DNA of 64,000 bases from the NCBI RefSeq assembly GCF_042665155.1, contig NZ_JBHTCG010000016.1, positions 1 to 64,000 of the forward strand, given 5' to 3'. How positions within the stretch are numbered: position 1 is the first letter of the stretch; each line of letters starts with the position of its first letter. Below the pieces are notes generated by a model. That model ran no database searches. It had not been told where the DNA came from and was given only the letters and a program-made list of their open reading frames with translations. Below are positions 25,237 through 34,642 of this stretch, piece by piece. Source of the DNA: Sphaerisporangium rhizosphaerae (GTDB lineage: Bacteria > Actinomycetota > Actinomycetes > Streptosporangiales > Streptosporangiaceae). Made by a program: the position numbers and the translations under genes.

Positions 25237-25360
25237 CGTGAGGCGCGCTTGCGTCCATGACCGCCCGTGCCTGCCGTACCGCAGGCCTCTCCTCGGCTCA
25301 CCTCCCGGGGCTCACCTCCCGGGCCCACCGAACATCCGCGCGTCGAAGAAAGGACCACAC

Positions 25361-27434
25361 ATGTGGACTGTGGATCGGCGTACGTTCGCGCCGATGATGC
25401 GCACTCTTGTCAGAAGAGCGCTCAGTGTGATGTCGGTTCTCGGCCTGGTCGCGGTCGCCCTGGCACCGGCCGACGCCTCCTACGCCGCCACGGTGCAGGT
25501 CGCGCCGGTGTCGGCGTCGGACTCGCCCGCGACGATCATCGCGAAGGCCGCCGATGTCGTGCCGGCGCCGCGCCAGCTGGCCTGGCAGCGGCTGGAGCAG
25601 TACAACTTCCTCCACTTCGGCATCAACACCTTCACCGGCAGAGAGTGGGGCACCGGCACCGAGGACCCCAACGCCTTCCAGCCACACCGGTCTCAACACC
25701 GACCAGTGGGCCGCCTCGATCAAGAACGCCGGGTTCAAGGGGGCCATCCTCACCGCCAAGCACCACGACGGTTTTCTGCTCTTCCCCTCCAAGTACAGCA
25801 ACTTCGGCGTGGCGTCGTCCTCCTGGTCCGGCCGACAGGGTGATGTGGTCAAGAGCTTCACCGATTCCATGCACAAGTACGGGCTGAAGGCCGGTCTGTA
25901 CGTGTCGCCCGCCGACCTGCACGAGAACCTGTCCGGCGGACGGTTCGCCAACGGCAGCGCATCCAGGCAGGTGACGATCCCCGCCGACTCCTCGGAGGTC
26001 GTCAACGGAGTGACGTTCCGCTTCAATTCCGACGACTACAACGCCTATTTCGAGAACACCCTGTACGAACTGCTGACCCGCTACGGCGGCATCGACGAAC
26101 TGTGGTGGGACGGCGCCAACCCGACCGGCCGCACCCAGCCCTACAACTTCAAGGACTGGGCCACCATGGTCCGCACGCTGCAGCCCAACGCGGTCATGGA
26201 GAACGACGGCGGGCCGGACGTGCGCTGGGTCGGCAACGAGAACGGCTACGCGCGCACCTCGGAATGGTCGGTCGTGCCCGCCACCGGCGATCCCGCGACC
26301 GGCGCCGACTCGGTGCTGGGCGTGCCCGGCGGCAACGGCGCCGGTGATCTCGGCAGCGACAGCGTGCTGTCCCAGCGCAAAGCCGACGGGACCAGCGCGT
26401 GGAACATGCTTCGATGGTTCCCCGGAGAGTGCAACGGCACCCTGTCGGCGCGCCACAACTGGTTCTGGCAGCCCGGCGAGACCTGGAGACCCCCGAGCGA
26501 GCTGCTCGAGATGTACTACGCGTCGGTGGGACGCAACTGCAACATGCTGCTGAACCTCTCCCCGAATCGGCAGGGGCTGCTGGACCAGACGGCGGTGGAC
26601 ACCCTGACCCAGTTCGGCGCCATCGTGTCCTCGACCTTCGCCACCGATCTCGCGAGCGGCGCCGGCGCGGCCAACGACAGCGGCACCTCCGCCACCACCG
26701 GGCACACCCCCGACCTGGCGGTGAACGGCGACCTCGACACCTCCTGGCAGCCGACCGGGACCACCGGCGCGCTGGTGCTGACCCTGCCCTCCTCACGGAC
26801 CTTCGATGTCATCTCCACTCAGGAGGACCTGCGCATCGGCCAGCGCACGAGGTCGTTCGCCGTGGACTCCTGGAACGGCACCACCTGGACCCAGATCGCG
26901 GCCGACACCACGATCGGCCACAAGAAGCTGATCCGCCTGACGGCCCCGGTCACCACCAGCCGGGTCAGGCTGCGCATCACCGGCTCCCGGGCCGCCCCCG
27001 GCATCGCCGAGTTCGGCCTGCACCTTCGGCCCGCCGGCAGCACATCGCCCGGCTCCACGATCCGGGGCGTGGCCTCGGGCCGATGCCTGGACGTCAACGG
27101 CGCCTCCCAGACCAACGGCGTCCAGCTGCAGATCTGGGACTGCAACAGCGGCGCCAACCAGCAATGGGCGGCCACCAACGCGAACGAGCTGCGGGTCTAC
27201 GGCAACAAGTGCCTGGACGTCAACGGCGCCGGCACCGCCGACGGGACCAGTGTGATCATCTGGGACTGCAACGGGCAGAACAACCAGAAGTGGCGCCTCA
27301 ACTCCGACGGCACCATCACCGCCGTCGGCGCGAACAAGTGCCTGGACGTCTCCGGCTCCGGCACCGCCAACGGCACCAAGGTCCAGATCTGGTCATGCAC
27401 CGGCCAGAACAACCAGAAATGGACACGACCCTGA
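25361..27434 (+). pseudogene. Second GH29 alpha-L-fucosidase (GH29-CBM32-ricin B), frameshifted near 25685
   Basis: ATG 25361 has AAAGGA upstream. The first frame gives a signal peptide (LVRRALSVMSVLGLVAVALA, then SYAA) and the GH29 start YNFLHFGINTFTGREWG. At about 25683-25690 the reading AGCCACACC has one base more than needed; the other frame then continues TGLNTDQWAASIKNAGFKG. Downstream features are intact: KHHDGFLLFPS, probable nucleophile Asp in ELWWDGANP (codon 26109-26111), an F5/8-type CBM32 (about 26650-27040) and a three-repeat ricin-B lectin (27060-27431). Only one base separates it from an intact gene of about 690 codons, so this is either a recent loss or a sequencing error. 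Confidence 0.8.
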
Positions 27435-27465
27435 TCGCCATCCTCGCGGTCCCCGGTACGGCGTG

Positions 27466-28788
27466 TCATGTGTGGCCGAGCGCCGCGGTGAGTTCCCTGA
27501 CGCCGGCCACCCGCGGGTGGTGGGTGACGAGGTCGTCGGCGATCCGCCGGATCGCCGGTCGGTCTTTCACCTCGCTGGGCGCCTCCTGCCAGGCGGCGAG
27601 CAGCGCCAGGGCGGTCTGCTCTGGCTTGCCCCACATCCACCACGCTCGTGCCAGATCCGTGTGGAGCCGCCCTTTCCGCTCGGGTGTCGGGAACTGCTCT
27701 GCCTTGAGATCGCGGCCCGCGTGGAGCGCCGTTCCGGCATCGCCGAGCGCCCAGTGGACGCCTACTCGGTAGAGCGTCACCTGAGGTGATGGGGAGTCGG
27801 CTGCTTTGGCGGCGTGGGATACCCGTTCGGCTTCGCCGATCAGTTCCAACGCCCGATCCCGGTCGGCGGCTTGGGCGGCGTTGTAGGCGCAGGTGCACAG
27901 CATCCGCACATACGCTGACGCCTCGGTAGGTGTACGCAGTCCTGCTGCTTCCAGGCGGCCGGCGGCCTGCAGTGTGACTCTTTCGGCGATCTCAGGTCGC
28001 CCTTCGTGGCGTAGCACGATCCCGAGCGCTCGCGCTGAGGTGGCCATCGCTACGGGGGACCCAGAGCGTGTCGCCCACGCCACTGAACGGTCCGCGGTGA
28101 TCCGGCTGGCATGGCCACGCCCGATCTTGTTGAGCGCTTCCGTCGCAACGTCGTAGCACGCTGCCAGCAACACGAGTGAGCCTGCAGTGCCCGTACGTTC
28201 GGCGGCGTCTTGCGCGGATGACAACAGGTCAGGCAATCCTGCCACCAGCGGCGCCAGCTGCGCGGCGTCGTATTCGCGGCGCGCCGCGGCCAGCCGCACT
28301 TTGATGTCCGCAACCCCGGAGGCTTCAGCCGGCGAGGGGGACAGGGCGAGCGCGTCGTCGAGCTTGTCGAGCAGGTGCAGCGGAACGGAGAGACCTGCTG
28401 CGGCTATCAGTGTCCGACGTCGCATCGGGTCCTCGCCTTCGCTGGTGTCGCCGCCTGCCGCCACAGTAACGATCGCAGCCGCAGCAGCGGGAGAGGCAAC
28501 ACTGTAGGTAGGCGGTGTCAGGTTTCTCATCCCGAGTTGGGAAGGACTCGCCCCGTACAGGCGGCACAGCATCGGCCCGTACTCCGGACCCGGGTCGCCG
28601 TCGCCGTGCTCCCACTTGCACAGCATTGCCGGGTTCAGGCCGGGCTCGGCGAGCCCGTCCGACTGGTACAGCCCCACGACGCCGGCGACGCGCTGGGGCC
28701 GGGACCACCCGTAGGCGATCCTCCACTTGGCATGTGCGTCAATGGGCGCGAGCTTCGGCCCGGTCTCTGTCAACGCAGTTCGGCGCAT
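27466..28788 (-). CDS. XRE-type regulator with TPR-like sensor domain
   Basis: 440 residues from ATG 28788. The N-terminal 75 residues resemble the helix-turn-helix of actinomycete XRE regulators (NPAMLCKWEHGDGDPGPEYG then LCRLYGASPSQLG). A low-complexity Ala-rich segment (about 97-125) follows. The rest is alpha-helical, with repeated ALELIGEAERVS / ALHAGRDLKAEQ units like the tetratricopeptide region of this family. Such proteins often act as pathway or conjugation regulators sensing peptides. Its stop is 31 bases from the fucosidase stop on the other strand. It borders an integrase fragment, so it may be cargo of a decayed mobile element. Confidence 0.8.
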   Translation of the reverse strand: MRRTALTETGPKLAPIDAHAKWRIAYGWSRPQRVAGVVGLYQSDGLAEPGLNPAMLCKWEHGDGDPGPEYGPMLCRLYGASPSQLGMRNLTPPTYSVASPAAAAAIVTVAAGGDTSEGEDPMRRRTLIAAAGLSVPLHLLDKLDDALALSPSPAEASGVADIKVRLAAARREYDAAQLAPLVAGLPDLLSSAQDAAERTGTAGSLVLLAACYDVATEALNKIGRGHASRITADRSVAWATRSGSPVAMATSARALGIVLRHEGRPEIAERVTLQAAGRLEAAGLRTPTEASAYVRMLCTCAYNAAQAADRDRALELIGEAERVSHAAKAADSPSPQVTLYRVGVHWALGDAGTALHAGRDLKAEQFPTPERKGRLHTDLARAWWMWGKPEQTALALLAAWQEAPSEVKDRPAIRRIADDLVTHHPRVAGVRELTAALGHT

Positions 28789-29655
28789 GGACCCCGTCCA
28801 GAGGAGTGGCGACCTTCAAGAGGCGCAGGTCTTCGCGACGTTGCCTTGGCCGCGGCCCTTGAAAGGGGCGCGGAGGCGCTTGGAGCGCATTGATCTGGTA
28901 CAAGCAGGGCCACCCGTGTCGGCCTGATTCCTCGCCCAGTCGAGGACAAGCGTCTCCGGCGCGCACGAGGCGTCCGGCCGGCAATCGGCGGCTGGCTGTA
29001 CGCCCTGACCCAGGGCCAAGACCTCGGGGCTGGTTCGTGCTGTGCTGACAGATCATCGCCGCGCGCACGCTGTCGTGCCCCATCCGCTCCATGGGGTCCC
29101 GGAGAGTCGCCCCCGAGCCGGCCGCGAGCGTGTTCCCGTATGCCGGAGATCATGGAAGTGCAGCCCGGGAAAGCCGAGTCTGCGCGTGACGCTCGCCCAG
29201 TTGGCCGCCCGCCGGAAGTCCGCAAGAATCAGCCATCTCCGAAACGCAGGTAGCGCCCACCAGCCGAAACGCCCCGCTGCTGATCGCAGAGTCGGGGGCG
29301 TGGGTGACTAAGGGTTTCGGGCATCGGGAGATGAAGCGTGGTGGACGTGGCCGTTCAGGTGTCGGTGGGTGCCGTGCCGAGCGGACTGCATACCGGGCAT
29401 CTCCTCCGGGCCGCCGGTGGGGCGCGTCGTAGGATGGGGCGTACAGGAGCAGGGCCTGCAGGCGCCTGACCTCGACGGACGCGCATCCCGCCGTCGAGGC
29501 GGAAGGCGGTGTGAGAGCCCCTGGCGGAGTTCGGAATGCGCACGGGGTCGGCCGACCGCGAGTGGGCGCGATGACAGGCGTCTCCGGGGTGCCTGGAGGA
29601 AAGCACACGATCGCCGTTATCGGAGACGCCGACAGGACGTGACGGAGGCCTTCGG
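28789..29655. other. Gene-poor stretch containing an integrase remnant
   Basis: About 870 bases. Apart from the tyrosine-recombinase fragment at 29033-29223 I see no gene; the many overlapping ORFs lack ribosome sites and recognisable sequence. No tRNA or attachment site could be identified. Confidence 0.55.
29033..29223 (-). pseudogene. Tyrosine recombinase (phage/ICE integrase) fragment
   Basis: On the minus strand one frame reads ADFRRAANWASVTRRLG, PGLHFHDLRHTG, which is the catalytic HxxR box of actinomycete integrases. After a one-base deletion at about 29133 the next frame continues NTLAAGSGATLRDPMERMG and HDSVRAAMICQH. Restoring one G gives the usual uninterrupted HDLRHTGNTLAA...GHDSVRAA. 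The N-terminal half and the catalytic tyrosine region are not recognisable, so it is a decayed fragment. Confidence 0.8.
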
Positions 29656-29919
29656 ATGAGCCCGTATCGAGGGACGGAGGTGCGGTCCTCGCCGGCGCGG
29701 GGCGGCCAGGCCGTCATCGCGGCGTGCGGTGGCCAGGCCGTCATCGCGGCGTGGGGCGGCCGGGTCGCCGCTGCCTGGGGCCGGGTCGCCGCTGCCTGGG
29801 GCCGGGGCAGCGCTGCGTGGGGTGGGCGGGCGGAGGCGGCTCGACAGCGATCTGTCTTTGGGAGGTACGCGGACGCGGGGCGTTCGCCCATTTCGACGGG
29901 ACGGGAAGCGCCTCCGTGA
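29656..29919 (+). CDS. Small Ala/Gly/Trp-repeat protein coupled to the SpoIIE phosphatase gene
   Basis: 87 residues from ATG 29656, with a strong GGAGG seven bases upstream. The middle is built from repeats: GGQAVIAACGGQAVIAAWG, then RVAAAWG twice and GSAAWGG, encoded by near-exact 21- to 26-base DNA repeats. The ends are basic and hydrophilic. The stop TGA overlaps the GTG start of the next gene. I recognise no family. The ribosome site and coupling argue that it is translated. The short Trp-bearing repeats could form an amphipathic or membrane-associated segment. A partner or regulator of the phosphatase is a guess. Confidence 0.6.
   Translation: MSPYRGTEVRSSPARGGQAVIAACGGQAVIAAWGGRVAAAWGRVAAAWGRGSAAWGGRAEAARQRSVFGRYADAGRSPISTGREAPP
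29701..29835. repeat. Short tandem repeats within the small repeat-protein gene
   Basis: Two copies of a 26-base unit (GGCCAGGCCGTCATCGCGGC core) followed by two copies of a 21-base unit (CGGGTCGCCGCTGCCTGGGG core). All keep the reading frame of the 87-residue ORF except unit-size differences that remain multiples of three or are compensated. Confidence 0.65.
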
Positions 29920-32213
29920 CGGGCAGCGGGATGGTCGTGCGAGATGCCCGCGAGGACGGGCCCGTTGAGATCCCGGGCGATCTGGCGGCGGCACTGCATC
30001 CTGCCGTGTGTGAGGCCGCCGACCGGCTGAAGGCGGTCGCGGCGGCCGTCTACCTCCTGACGGCCGACGGCGCCGAACTCAAGGCCGCGATGATCGGCGG
30101 CAGTCCGCCGTCGGTCTTCACGCTCCCGGGCCGCATGGCGCTCGACGCTCCTTACGCCTCCGCACGAGCCGTGTCGGACGGGACGGTGGCGGTCCTGGCC
30201 GATCCGGATCCGCGGGCCGACGACCGTCCGGGGGGCACGCCCTATCCGTACACCGTGGCAGCGGCCCCCCTCTGGGCAGGAGAGCACCGCTTCGGCGCCC
30301 TGACGGTCCTCCGGCCCGAGGACAGAGGCGGCTACGCCGACGAAGATCGCGTGGCGCTCAGGACGATCGGCGACCGGCTCGCCGTCGTCCTCGACGCCCT
30401 CGCCGCCCGTCGCGGGCCGATCACACCCGGGCATCTGCCCGTGCTCGTCCCCGTGTTCGACGCGGCGAGGGCCCAGCCGTATCCGGCGGACGCCGGTGAG
30501 GCCGCCCCGGGCGCCGAGTCGCCGGCCGGATCGGCCGGCCTCGCCGTCTGGGGAGTGCCGGGTGTCCCCGGATCGGCCGGCCTGAGCCTCATGTATCCGC
30601 TGCAGCGGCTGGCCGACATGCTGAACCGGGCGACCACCATGGATCACGTCGTCGGAGCGGCACGGTTCTGCGTCATGTCGCCGTTCCACGCCCGGGCAAT
30701 GGTGCTGGCCTCGGTGGGCGACGGGCGCCTGTGGGTCATCGGGCACAGCGGTGACTCCTCCGACCTCGTGCACGAACTCCACGGCTCAGTGCTGCACGCC
30801 CACACGCCCGCCGCCCAGGCGGTCGCGGGACGTGCGATCTTCGTTTCGGGCGACCCGGACCGGCCGGCCGCCGAGGGCCTCGATCATGAGATGTACGCCG
30901 CCGCCTACCTTCCGCTCATCGGGAGCAGACACGTCATCGACGTGCCCTTCACCGGGAGCGACCACGTGGTCGGCGTCTGCTGCCTGTCCTTCGGCGGACC
31001 TCGGCGCTTCGCCCCCGAGGAGAGGGCCGTCCTCACCATGATGGCCGGGCGGCTGGGTTCGGCCGTCGAACGCATCGAACTGACCAGGAAGCGGCAGGCG
31101 TACGCCGAGTGCCTGCAGAAGAGGCTGCTCCCGCCCGTACTGCCGGACGTGCCGAGACTCACCACCACGGCCCGCTACCAGCCCGCCGCCGCCACCTACG
31201 AGGTGGGTGGCGACTGGTACGACCTGATCGAATCGCCGGACGAGCGCGTCGTGCTGGTCATCGGTGACGTGGAGGGCCACACCTTGGAGAGCGCCGCGGT
31301 CATGGGCCAGCTGCGCAGTGCGTTGGCGGCGTACGCGACGGAGGGCCATGGGCCGGCGGCGCTCCTCGAGCGGACCGGCGCGCTTCTCTCCCGGCTGGGC
31401 ACCGACCTGCTCGCCACCTGCTGCGTCGTCGCCCTGGACACGGCGGACGGCCACGCCGAGGTGGCGCTCGCCGGCCATCCGGCACCGCTCCTGCGATGCT
31501 CCGACGGCGTCGTCCACACCCTGGAGGCCCCGGCCAACGTGCCGCTCGGAGTGGCCGCGCCGACTCCGTACCGTGCGCGGGAGCACACGCTGACGGCGGG
31601 GTCGGTGCTCATGCTGTACTCGGACGGGCTGGTCGACCCGCGCGTCGAGGACCCCGGTGACGGTGCGGCCGCGACGTTCCGTTCCGCCGCCCTCGAGGCG
31701 GGCGCCGATCTCGAGAAGCTGGCCGACCGCCTCCTCACCGAGGCACCCGATCCGCGGCGCCGCCGCGACGACGTGGCACTGCTCCTGGCCCGCTACGAAG
31801 GCGCCGAAGACGTGCCCCGCACGGGGCATCTGCACATCGAGGCACGCGACTTGCGGGGGGCCAAGGAGGTCCGGGGCCTGGTGCATGACCTGCTGTGCCA
31901 GTGGGGCCTGACGGAGGTGTCGGAGGACCTGCAGCTCGTCACCTCCGAGGTCGTCACCAACGCGCTCATCCACGCGGGCACCGACGTCGACGTGCGGCTG
32001 CGCGCGTTCGCCGATCGCGTCCGCCTCGAAGTACGGGACTCCGACAGTGATCCGCCGGTGCCTTCCCCCTTCTCCCTGTCCGAGGAAGGCAGCGCTGAGG
32101 CGGAGCACGGACGCGGCCTGTTCCTGGTGGACGCGCTGGCCAGCGCGTGGAACAGCTCGCCGAGCGGGCGCGGCAAGACGGTCTGGCTGGAGATCGCCAT
32201 CCCGGCCTCGTGA
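29916..32213 (+). CDS. GAF - SpoIIE (PP2C) phosphatase - HATPase regulator
   Basis: 765 residues from GTG 29916, overlapping the upstream TGA; the open frame to 29724 is repeat-derived. Domains: an N-terminal GAF-like sensor (about 15-165), a second GAF (about 225-385, FCVMSPFHARAMVLAS), a SpoIIE-type PP2C phosphatase (about 400-625) with metal-binding motifs GGDWYD, VIGDVEGH and MLYSDGLVD, and a C-terminal GHKL/RsbW-like kinase (640-765) with N-box EVVTNALIHA, VRDSDSDPP and EHGRGLFLVDAL. Such fused proteins control anti-sigma-factor antagonists in actinomycete partner switching and stress or developmental responses. No anti-sigma antagonist gene is adjacent. Confidence 0.9.
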   Translation: MTGSGMVVRDAREDGPVEIPGDLAAALHPAVCEAADRLKAVAAAVYLLTADGAELKAAMIGGSPPSVFTLPGRMALDAPYASARAVSDGTVAVLADPDPRADDRPGGTPYPYTVAAAPLWAGEHRFGALTVLRPEDRGGYADEDRVALRTIGDRLAVVLDALAARRGPITPGHLPVLVPVFDAARAQPYPADAGEAAPGAESPAGSAGLAVWGVPGVPGSAGLSLMYPLQRLADMLNRATTMDHVVGAARFCVMSPFHARAMVLASVGDGRLWVIGHSGDSSDLVHELHGSVLHAHTPAAQAVAGRAIFVSGDPDRPAAEGLDHEMYAAAYLPLIGSRHVIDVPFTGSDHVVGVCCLSFGGPRRFAPEERAVLTMMAGRLGSAVERIELTRKRQAYAECLQKRLLPPVLPDVPRLTTTARYQPAAATYEVGGDWYDLIESPDERVVLVIGDVEGHTLESAAVMGQLRSALAAYATEGHGPAALLERTGALLSRLGTDLLATCCVVALDTADGHAEVALAGHPAPLLRCSDGVVHTLEAPANVPLGVAAPTPYRAREHTLTAGSVLMLYSDGLVDPRVEDPGDGAAATFRSAALEAGADLEKLADRLLTEAPDPRRRRDDVALLLARYEGAEDVPRTGHLHIEARDLRGAKEVRGLVHDLLCQWGLTEVSEDLQLVTSEVVTNALIHAGTDVDVRLRAFADRVRLEVRDSDSDPPVPSPFSLSEEGSAEAEHGRGLFLVDALASAWNSSPSGRGKTVWLEIAIPAS

Positions 32214-32223
32214 CGGGCGGATC

Positions 32224-32916
32224 CTAAGCCCACCGGCCCGCGAGGGTCACGAGGTCGGGCGCGGTCACCCGCGGGGCGGTCATCGTGCCCGGATAGGGCA
32301 GACCGCGCCGGTTCAGCCAGGCCCCGGTCAGGCCGGCGCGCTGGGCGCCGTCGATGTCCCAGGGGTGCACGGCGACCAGGGCCGCCTGGTCCGGCCGGAC
32401 GCCGGTCGCGCCGAGCGCGTACTCGTAGGCGGCCCGGGCCGGCTTCCAGGCGCGGGGAGCGCTGACGTCCAGCCGCGCCTCCACCAGGTCGAGCAGCCCC
32501 TCGCGGGCGAGGATGCCCTCGGTCATCGCCGCGGCGCCGTTGGTCATGGTGAACAGCCGGATGCCGCTCTGGTGCAGCAGGCGCATCCCCTCAGGGATGT
32601 CGGGATGCACCCGCAACCGCCTGAACGCGCCGAGCACGTTATCGACCGCCGTGCCCGGGTCGACGTCTCCGTCCGCGGCACCCCTGCTCACGAGCAGTTC
32701 CTTGAGCACCTCGGCGGCGATGGCGGCGAAGTCGGCGTATCCCCCGGCCACGGTGAGCGCGAATCCGTCGCGCAGCACGCTCGCGAACCAGGTGTCCATC
32801 GCATCACGGGGAAGGCCGGCCTCCTCGAACCGGTCGCGCAGCGGCTCCATGTCGGTGAGGGTCTCGTTCACATCGAAGATCACTGCCTGTGGCCTGGTCA
32901 CGGACGGCTCGGTCAT
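32224..32916 (-). CDS. HAD-superfamily hydrolase (haloacid dehalogenase type II-like)
   Basis: 230 residues from ATG 32916, preceded by GAGGAG. Motif I FDVNETLTD places the nucleophile at Asp15. Motif II is FTMTNGA, with K in APRAWKPARAAYEYAL (motif III) and a late acidic motif HPWDIDGAQRAGL. The cap domain of about 75 residues fits the (S)-2-haloacid dehalogenase/phosphatase subgroup. The substrate is unknown. It lies convergent to the SpoIIE gene, 10 bases between stops. Confidence 0.87.
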   Translation of the reverse strand: MTEPSVTRPQAVIFDVNETLTDMEPLRDRFEEAGLPRDAMDTWFASVLRDGFALTVAGGYADFAAIAAEVLKELLVSRGAADGDVDPGTAVDNVLGAFRRLRVHPDIPEGMRLLHQSGIRLFTMTNGAAAMTEGILAREGLLDLVEARLDVSAPRAWKPARAAYEYALGATGVRPDQAALVAVHPWDIDGAQRAGLTGAWLNRRGLPYPGTMTAPRVTAPDLVTLAGRWA

Positions 32917-32993
32917 GATCTCTCCTCGAAGGTCGAAGGTCGAAGGCAACGTGGTCACGCGCGCAGCACGATCACCTGGTGACGATGAGCTTG

Positions 32994-33851
32994 TCACCTG
33001 GTACGTGTGATCTTCCTGCGTCGTATGCGTCGGAGTGAGGACGCGCCGAGGATGAGTGCGGTGAGCATGAGGGCGATGCCGCCCGCGCCGAGGGTCTCCA
33101 CCCAGGAGGAGAGCGTGCCCTGGACGGCGACGGCGGCGTGCACGAGCGGGTCCCCGCTGGTGGCGCCGGAGTAGACGCGCAGCTCATACCAGCCGTAGTA
33201 GATGACGTACAGTCCGGCGGGCAGGAGCAGGACGCCGCTGATCCGGGACAGGTGGGGCAGCAGCCGTCGCAGGCGCGCCACCGCGGCGGCGTGGGCCAGC
33301 GCGACGGTCAGCGACAGCAGGGCGATGACCAGTGCCATGCCGAGCGCGTAGGCCACGAAGATCGCCAGCCCGCCGGGCAGGCCGCCGCTCGCCACGGAGG
33401 CGGAGACGACCGCGAGGAACGGCCCGATCGTGCAGGACAGCGACGCCACCGCGTACGACAGGCCGTAGCCGTACAACGACACGACCGAGGTGGTGGTAGG
33501 ACGGCCGGTGGCCAGCCGGGGCACGCGCAGCAGCAGCTCGCGACCGGCCAGCAGCCAGCCGCCCAGGCCCAGCAGGAAGACGCCGATGATGATCGTCACC
33601 CAGGGCAGGTAGCGGCCGACCGAGAGGGCCAGCGGGGTCACGACCAGCCCGAACAGGCCGAAGACGGTGACGAACCCGGCGCTCATCGCCGCCGACAGGA
33701 CCAGCGCCCGGCTTACCGGGCGGCGGGGGGAGGATGTGCCGCCGGTGATGAGCAGGGTGAGGTAGGCCGGCAGCATCGCGAAGCCGCACGGGTTGAAGGC
33801 GGCCACCAGACCCGCCGTCAGCGCCAGCGCGAGCGGCAGGCCGGCGATCAT
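32994..33851 (-). CDS. ccdA: CcdA-type thiol:disulfide transmembrane protein
   Basis: 285 residues from ATG 33851, with six to seven hydrophobic segments and the paired cysteines of the CcdA/DsbD family: Cys22 in FNPCGFAMLP and Cys140 in SLSCTIGPFLA. These shuttle electrons from cytoplasmic thioredoxin to extracellular redoxins. The gene directly upstream on the same strand encodes a lipoprotein redoxin, the expected partner. Together they serve cytochrome c maturation or extracytoplasmic disulfide reduction. Confidence 0.9.
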   Translation of the reverse strand: MIAGLPLALALTAGLVAAFNPCGFAMLPAYLTLLITGGTSSPRRPVSRALVLSAAMSAGFVTVFGLFGLVVTPLALSVGRYLPWVTIIIGVFLLGLGGWLLAGRELLLRVPRLATGRPTTTSVVSLYGYGLSYAVASLSCTIGPFLAVVSASVASGGLPGGLAIFVAYALGMALVIALLSLTVALAHAAAVARLRRLLPHLSRISGVLLLPAGLYVIYYGWYELRVYSGATSGDPLVHAAVAVQGTLSSWVETLGAGGIALMLTALILGASSLRRIRRRKITRTR

Positions 33852-33894
33852 CGGCGGCCTGCCCCGCTATGGGCGTCCGGCGGCATGAGGGGTC

Positions 33895-34518
33895 TCATCC
33901 GGCCAGGCGCTGGACGAGGTCGGCCAGTTCGGCGGAGTCGAGCGGGCCCGACACCTTGGCCGTCACCCCGTCGGGTCTCATGAACACGTACGTGGACTGC
34001 CGGCTGATGCCGAGCTTGGTCCACACCGCGCCCTTCTCGTCCGACAGGTGCACGATGGTGCCGGTGCCGGTGCCGGTGCGCTGGACGAACTCCTTCATCG
34101 CCGCCTCGGTGTCCAGACCGGCGACCCCGACGAACCTCACCTGGGTGAACCTGGCCGAAGTGGCCTTGACCGCGGGCGCCTCGGACAGGCAGTTGGGACA
34201 CCACGGCGCCCAGAACCAGAAGACGACCGGCTTGCCAGCCAGGCTCGCCCCCTCGAACTTCTCACCCTTCAGGGTCGTCGCGCTGAACCGCAGCGCGTCG
34301 GGCACGGCGACCCGGCCCGACGCCGACGCCGCCGCCGCCGCCGACGCCGCCGATGCCGATGCCGATGCCGACGTGGCAGGCGGCAGGGCGGCAGACGGTG
34401 GAGAGGCGCCGTCGGCCGGATCGGCTGCCCGACTGCCGTTGAGGCCGCCACACGCGGACACCAGCAACGCCGCTGACAGGGCGACGACCGCCACGCGGGC
34501 TCCGCGAACTGGGATCAT
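33895..34518 (-). CDS. TlpA-like thioredoxin-fold lipoprotein
   Basis: 207 residues from ATG 34518. Signal peptide with lipobox LLVSAC (Cys23), then an Ala/Ser low-complexity tether (about 48-68). The thioredoxin fold (about 72-207) has the redox motif WCPNC at Cys107-Cys110 and the cis-Pro region STYVFMRPDG. It sits 43 bases upstream of ccdA, which probably keeps it reduced. Likely role: reducing apocytochrome or other exported disulfides. Confidence 0.9.
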   Translation of the reverse strand: MIPVRGARVAVVALSAALLVSACGGLNGSRAADPADGASPPSAALPPATSASASASAASAAAAASASGRVAVPDALRFSATTLKGEKFEGASLAGKPVVFWFWAPWCPNCLSEAPAVKATSARFTQVRFVGVAGLDTEAAMKEFVQRTGTGTGTIVHLSDEKGAVWTKLGISRQSTYVFMRPDGVTAKVSGPLDSAELADLVQRLAG

Positions 34519-34642
34519 GCGACCAGATTAGGTACAGGAACAGCGCCGAAACCTTACGAGCCGATGACGACGCCGGGGTGAACATCTCCGCACACGGGTG
34601 CGTATCTCCGGGCGCGCTCGACCGGCCGACCGTGCTGGAGGT

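Larger units (their letters stand above)
25011..25360. other. Control region of the second fucosidase
   Basis: 350 bases, no gene. Contains two GAAANTTTC sites (25050, 25073) and the fucosidase motif C2 (25224). Confidence 0.6.

Noticed and set aside
28789..29655. A toxin-antitoxin or defence system next to the integrase remnant
   Set aside because: None of the short ORFs in this stretch shows a recognisable domain or a ribosome site.
29355..30782. 475-codon minus-strand frame over the start of the SpoIIE gene
   Set aside because: Antisense shadow of the coupled small ORF and GAF domain; composition is low-complexity.
34316..34380. GCCGAC-type short repeats in the redoxin gene
   Set aside because: They encode the Ala/Ser tether of the lipoprotein and need no other explanation.
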